NCBI GenBank assembly: GCA_023700845.1
Contig: JAMPYD010000019.1
Coordinates: forward strand, 1-14,030
Direction: 5' to 3'
Length of the DNA stretch: 14,030 bases
Source of the DNA: Elusimicrobiota bacterium
GTDB taxonomy: Bacteria > Elusimicrobiota > Elusimicrobia > UBA1565 > UBA9628
The notes below the pieces were generated by a model that was not told the origin of the DNA, searched no databases, and worked only from the letters and a program-made list of their open reading frames with translations. Below, piece by piece: positions 6,880 to 14,030 of this stretch. Position 1 is the first letter of the stretch. The number at the start of each line of letters is the position of its first letter. Made by a program: the position numbers and the translations under genes.

Positions 6880-7260
6880 CTAGGCCGCGGGAGGCCGCCC
6901 CGGGAGCATCTTGAGCACCTGCTCCGATAAGGTCAGGATGTTGAAAGGCTTGGCGATGATGCCCGCCGGGCGCAGCGAGCGGTACAGCGCCAGGGCGGCG
7001 GGGTCCGCGGCGGCGGACAGGAAGATCACGGGGATGTCCTTGGTCCGCTCGCCCAGGCGGAGCTTCTCCAAGGCGCCCGGGCCGTCGAGGACCGGCATCA
7101 TCCCGTCGAGGAGGATCAGGTCGGGCGGGTCGGCCTCGGCCAGAGCGACGGCCTGCGCCCCGTCGGACGCGCAGACGACCGTGTGGCCGCCTTTCTTCGT
7201 CAGCGCGATCTCCGCGACCTTGAGCATCGTGGCGTCGTCGTCGGCGACGAGGATCCTCAC
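6880..7260 (-). CDS. Single-domain response regulator (receiver only)
   Basis: 126 residues forming one CheY-like receiver and nothing else. Acidic pocket Asp7-Asp8, phosphoacceptor Asp52 (LILLDGMMP), Ser82 in the switch position and Lys104 (AKPF) are all present, so it should be phosphorylatable. There is no DNA-binding or enzymatic output domain, so it probably acts by protein contact or as a phosphate sink. The start is GTG at 7260-7258, overlapping the stop of the ATPase-receiver gene as GTGA, which predicts translational coupling and joint regulation. The open frame continues upstream to about 7965, but that part is a shadow of the ATPase gene. No Shine-Dalgarno sequence precedes the GTG. 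Likely partners are the neighbouring kinase, HPt and motor ATPase (inference from position). Confidence 0.9.
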   Translation of the reverse strand: MRILVADDDATMLKVAEIALTKKGGHTVVCASDGAQAVALAEADPPDLILLDGMMPVLDGPGALEKLRLGERTKDIPVIFLSAAADPAALALYRSLRPAGIIAKPFNILTLSEQVLKMLPGRPPAA

Positions 7261-9431
7261 CGGGCGGCCGCGGTGCGGCGGCGGAGGATGGCCTTCAGGC
7301 GCGCGGTCACGATCGAGGGCCTGAACGGCTTGGTCACGAAATCGTCCGCGCCGAGGCTCAGCGCCTGCTCCTGGCTCTTGTCGTCGGAGCTGGCGGTGAG
7401 GATGAGGATCGGCAGGTCGACGAGCCCCAGGCCCTGGCGCAGGCCCTTGATGACGCCGTAGCCGTCGAGCTTGGGCATGTCCAGGTCGAGCACGAGCACG
7501 TCGGGCGGGTTTTCCCCCGCCTGCGAGAGCGCCTGCTCCCCGTCCGCGGCCTCCTCCACCGCCCATCCCTCGGCCTCGAACGCCTTGCGCAGGATCAGCC
7601 GGATCGCCTTGTCGTCGTCGCTCAGCAGGATGCGCGGGGAGGCCCCCCGCGCGGCCGACCGGACGGGCGGCGGGGCGGCCTCGGCCGGGGCCGCGGCGGG
7701 CTCCGGCGAGCCGGGCTGCTCGGCCGCGGAAATATAAGGGAGGATCTCCTCGTAGGTCGTGTCGCCCTCCTGGACCCGGCGCAGAGCGTCGGCGCGCAAG
7801 GTGTGGAGCGCTCCGGCCTTCAGCGCGGCGCGCCGCAGGTCCGACTCGCCGTCGCCGGCGACGATGCGCTCGCGCAGGGCGTCGCCGATCTCGAGGAACT
7901 CGACGATGAGCAGGCGTCCCTTGTAGCCCGTCTGCTCGCATTTCGCGCAGCCGGCGCCGGACCACTGCTTGGGCTCGAGGCCCTGGGCCTTGAACGCCGC
8001 GCGCAGCCCCTCGTCGAGCTCGCCGTCGGGGCGGGGGCGGCGGCAGTCCTTGCAGGCGCGCCGCACGAGGCGCTGGGCCGTGATCGCCAGCAGGCCCGAG
8101 CCGACCTTGAAGCGCTCGATGCCCATGTCGGAGAGGCGCGTGAGCGCGGCGACCGTGTCGTTGGTGTGGAGCGTGGTCAGCACCAGGTGGCCTGTCAGCG
8201 CCGCCTGGAAGGCCGTGACCGCGGTCTCCTGGTCGCGGATCTCGCCGACCATGATGATGTCGGGGTCCTGGCGGAGGACGGAGCGCAGCACGGAGGCGAA
8301 GGTCAGGCCCTGCTTCTCGCGCACCTGGACCTGGTTGATGCCCTCGAGCTTGTACTCGATGGGGTCCTCGACGGTGACCAGGTTGGAGTCCGGGCTCTTG
8401 AGCCGGTTGAGGACGGAGTAGAGGGTCGTGGTCTTGCCGGCTCCCGTCGGCCCGGTGACCAGGACGATGCCCTGCGAGAGGAGGCAGCAGGCGTCGAGGC
8501 GGGCGGCGATCTCCGGACTGAAGCCGAGCTGCTCGAAGGGGACGGACGCCGCGCGCGGATCGAGCATCCGGATGACGATCTTCTCCCCGAAGTTGGTGGG
8601 CAGCACCGAGACGCGCAGCCCCAGCTCCACGCCGTCGACGCGGATCTTGGCCCGGCCGTCCTGGGGACGCCGGTGCTCGGCGATGTCCAGCTCGGCCATG
8701 ATCTTGATGCGGGAGACGATGGGGCCGGTCCCGATCGCCCGAGGCACCGTCAGCACGGGACGCAGCAGACCGTCGATGCGCAGACGGACGTGGGTGGAAT
8801 GCTCGTCGTGCTCGATGTGGATGTCCGAGGCGCGCATGCGGGCGGCCCGGGACAGGACCGCGTTGACCAGGTCGACGACGGGGGTCTCCACGGCCTCCTC
8901 CCCCTCCGCGGCGCGCGGCGCGTCTCGGCCGCCCTCGATGATCTCAACCTTCGCGTGCTCGTCGAGGCGCCCGACGAGTTCGCCGAGCAGCGCCTCCGGA
9001 CGGTAGAACTCGTCGATCAGGGCCACGACCCGCTCCGGGAGGCAGTACAACGGCGCCGGCACGCGCCCGGAGACCGCCTGCACGTCGGAGAGCGCGTCGA
9101 TGTCCAGAGGGCTGGACGTCGCGATCTCCAGGGTCTCCCCCCGAAGGCGCAGCGGCGCCAGGCCGTGGCGGCGGCAGACCTTCTCCGGGACCAAGGACAC
9201 GGCGAGCTTGTCGGCCTCGACGGGCTCGTCGCCGAGCCAGCCGAAGCCGTGGGCGGCCTTCAGCGCCTCCCCGAGAACTGGCCAGGCGAGCGCGCCGTCC
9301 GCGACGAGGTCCGCGGCGAGGCTCGGCCGAGACTTGGCGCGCATCTCCGCGATCTTCTCCGGGCCGACGCCGGGAATCCCGGCCGCGGCCCGCACGATCC
9401 ATTCGTCCTTAAAACGATGTTCGCCGGGCAT
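7257..9431 (-). CDS. pilB: PilB/GspE-type motor ATPase fused to a C-terminal receiver domain
   Basis: 724 residues. Residues about 15-145 form the N-terminal GspE/PilB (MshEN-like) domain. The secretion/pilus ATPase core spans about 180-565, with Walker A GPTGAGKTTT (327-336), Asp box TVEDPIEY (353-360), Walker B IIMVGEIRD with Glu397, His box LTTLHTND (418-425) and a zinc-type tetracysteine site at Cys460/463/495/498. These cytoplasmic hexamers power type IV pilus extension or type II secretion; which one cannot be decided here because no pilin, PilC or secretin gene is in view. After an Ala/Pro-rich linker (570-598) comes a complete receiver at 600-718 with Asp605/606, phosphoacceptor Asp649, Thr679 and Lys701. 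Family members usually end after the ATPase, near 550-580 residues. The promoter predicts a one-base leader. The next gene is another receiver in a GTGA overlap. Confidence 0.93.
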   Translation of the reverse strand: MPGEHRFKDEWIVRAAAGIPGVGPEKIAEMRAKSRPSLAADLVADGALAWPVLGEALKAAHGFGWLGDEPVEADKLAVSLVPEKVCRRHGLAPLRLRGETLEIATSSPLDIDALSDVQAVSGRVPAPLYCLPERVVALIDEFYRPEALLGELVGRLDEHAKVEIIEGGRDAPRAAEGEEAVETPVVDLVNAVLSRAARMRASDIHIEHDEHSTHVRLRIDGLLRPVLTVPRAIGTGPIVSRIKIMAELDIAEHRRPQDGRAKIRVDGVELGLRVSVLPTNFGEKIVIRMLDPRAASVPFEQLGFSPEIAARLDACCLLSQGIVLVTGPTGAGKTTTLYSVLNRLKSPDSNLVTVEDPIEYKLEGINQVQVREKQGLTFASVLRSVLRQDPDIIMVGEIRDQETAVTAFQAALTGHLVLTTLHTNDTVAALTRLSDMGIERFKVGSGLLAITAQRLVRRACKDCRRPRPDGELDEGLRAAFKAQGLEPKQWSGAGCAKCEQTGYKGRLLIVEFLEIGDALRERIVAGDGESDLRRAALKAGALHTLRADALRRVQEGDTTYEEILPYISAAEQPGSPEPAAAPAEAAPPPVRSAARGASPRILLSDDDKAIRLILRKAFEAEGWAVEEAADGEQALSQAGENPPDVLVLDLDMPKLDGYGVIKGLRQGLGLVDLPILILTASSDDKSQEQALSLGADDFVTKPFRPSIVTARLKAILRRRTAAAR

Positions 9432-9438
9432 GGATGAA

Positions 9439-9448
9439 ATACTACAAT
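9439..9448. promoter_or_regulatory. Overlapping divergent -10 elements between pilB-like gene and receiver gene
   Basis: Only 26 bases separate the two divergent start codons (9431 minus, 9458 plus). On the plus strand TACAAT at 9443-9448 ends nine bases before the ATG; on the minus strand TAGTAT (9444-9439) ends seven bases before the other ATG. The two -10 hexamers share two bases. Expected starts are about 9455 for the receiver (three-base leader) and 9432 for the ATPase (one-base leader). The -35 regions, lying inside the opposite genes, are weak. Neither gene has a usable Shine-Dalgarno site. Confidence 0.5.
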
Positions 9449-9457
9449 TCGGGGGTC

Positions 9458-9829
9458 ATGCCCGGTAAGATAATACTCGTCATCGATGACGACAAGAACA
9501 TCCACGCCGCGCTGCGCGCGCTCCTGACGGGCGCCGGGCATCAGGTGGTTTCGGCGCTCGACGCGATGCAGGGCGTGATGATGACCCGTCAGAGCCGGCC
9601 CGACCTCGTCGTGCTCGACATCAACATGCCGGCCGGCGGCGGGGTCTCGGTGTATGAGCGATTGCGCGCCTTGAGCGGGACCTTCCAGATCCCCATCCTC
9701 ATCTACACCGCCGTGCCCCTCGATGAGGTCCGCGCCAAGATCCCCGAGGCCTCCGACACCTTCCTGCTCGCCAAGCCCGCGAGCCTCGACGAGCTCAAGG
9801 CCGCGATCGCGCGGTTCCTCCCCGACTGA
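9458..9829 (+). CDS. Single-domain response regulator (receiver only)
   Basis: 123 residues forming a lone CheY-like receiver: Asp10-Asp11 acidic pocket (LVIDDDKN), phosphoacceptor Asp54 (LVVLDINMP), Thr84 and Lys106 (LAKPAS). No output domain follows. The frame is open back to an ATG at 9434, but that upstream part contains the predicted -10 hexamer and adds no receiver sequence, so I take the ATG at 9458, where MPGKIILVIDDD begins exactly as a receiver should. It is divergent from the pilB-like gene and followed two bases later by a lone HPt gene, so the pair probably forms an HPt-receiver branch of a phosphorelay. Sequence differs clearly from the receiver at 6880-7260, so it is not a recent duplicate. 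Confidence 0.92.
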   Translation: MPGKIILVIDDDKNIHAALRALLTGAGHQVVSALDAMQGVMMTRQSRPDLVVLDINMPAGGGVSVYERLRALSGTFQIPILIYTAVPLDEVRAKIPEASDTFLLAKPASLDELKAAIARFLPD

Positions 9830-9831
9830 CG

Positions 9832-10125
9832 GTGAGCGACCCGCTCGAGCCGAACGAGGCCGCCGAGCTCCTCGGCCCCGAGGTGATGAAGGAGTTCCGG
9901 GACGACTGCGCCGCCCAGCTCGACGCGCTCGCGGGATCCCCCTCGGACCTGGAGCTGCTGAGGCTGACCGCCCATCGCCTGTCCGGCTCGGCGGGGACGT
10001 ACGGCTACCCCGAGGCCAGCCGCATCGCCGCCCGCCTGGAACGCCGCGCCCTCGACGCGAAGGCCGGGGGCCCGGCCCCCGACGCCGCCGAGGTGCGCGC
10101 GGCGCTCGGCGACCTGCGCCGCGCC

Positions 10126-10143
<18 letters not shown>
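9832..10143 (+). CDS. Stand-alone HPt phosphotransfer protein
   Basis: 103 residues, mostly helical, with the HPt signature LTAHRLSGSAGTYG; His48 is the expected phosphorylated residue, followed by the usual Lys/Arg-Gly-Ser-Ala-like context and a second helix (SRIAARLERRA). HPt proteins carry phosphate between receivers of a hybrid kinase and downstream regulators. The start is GTG at 9832-9834, two bases after the preceding stop, with no Shine-Dalgarno site, so coupled translation is likely. The cysteine at 26 and acidic N terminus show nothing special. The last 18 bases overlap the 3' end of the convergent hybrid kinase gene (10126-10143). Likely donors and acceptors are the receivers encoded on both sides (inference). 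Confidence 0.88.

Positions 10144-14030
<3,887 letters not shown>

Noticed and set aside
7803..9437. 544-codon open frame on the plus strand
   Set aside because: Antisense to the pilB-like ATPase, with no domain and a biased composition. The real gene has every expected ATPase motif.
9434..9457. Earlier ATG at 9434 for the divergent receiver
   Set aside because: The added residues are encoded by the predicted -10 element, lie outside the receiver fold and have no ribosome site. ATG 9458 starts directly at the receiver's first strand.

Overview
The window is strongly G+C-rich (judged by eye, not counted) and densely coded, with eight complete genes or more between two genes cut by the window edges. 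It looks like a Gram-negative, quinone-respiring bacterium: there are periplasmic multihaem c-type cytochromes, a Tat-exported iron-sulfur protein, a type IV pilus/type II secretion ATPase, and a citrate synthase. High GC, an Ala-rich orphan exported protein and a pilus ATPase carrying a receiver domain are compatible with a high-GC Elusimicrobiota, or a Myxococcota/deltaproteobacterial-type genome. That placement is an inference, not something the sequence proves.

Layout. (1) 1-401, minus strand: N-terminal part of citrate synthase (gltA), running off the left edge. (2) 402-572: AT-rich divergent intergenic region. (3) 573-4110, plus strand: a tightly packed four-gene respiratory operon encoding a pentahaem cytochrome c, a membrane-anchored tetrahaem cytochrome c, a Tat-signal protein with four [4Fe-4S] clusters, and a ten-helix NrfD/DsrP-type quinol-handling membrane subunit. 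No catalytic reductase subunit is present. (4) 4148-4813, plus: an L-fuculose-phosphate-type class II aldolase with its own promoter but no canonical start codon at the position that homology requires. (5) 4871-6808, minus: a 645-residue exported protein of unknown function. (6) 6880-9431, minus: a PilB/GspE-type ATPase fused to a C-terminal receiver, followed by a lone receiver protein in a GTGA overlap. (7) 9458-10143, plus: a lone receiver and a lone HPt protein, divergent from the ATPase with only 26 bases between start codons. (8) 10126 to beyond the right edge, minus: a very large hybrid histidine kinase (GAF-PAS-GAF-PAS-PAS-HisKA-HATPase-REC-REC-HPt) whose 3' end overlaps the HPt gene by 18 bases.

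How the parts may work together. The cytochrome/FeS/NrfD set is expected to pass electrons between membrane menaquinone and periplasmic haems. The right-hand 7 kb carries five receiver domains and two HPt domains around one pilus/secretion motor ATPase, which suggests a multi-step phosphorelay acting directly on the motor rather than only through transcription.

Recurring regulatory signature. Several genes (the 645-residue protein, the ATPase, the divergent receiver, probably the aldolase) have a good -10 hexamer ending 5-9 bases before the start and no Shine-Dalgarno sequence, predicting leaderless or nearly leaderless mRNAs. The citrate synthase and cytochrome operon instead have ordinary Shine-Dalgarno sites.
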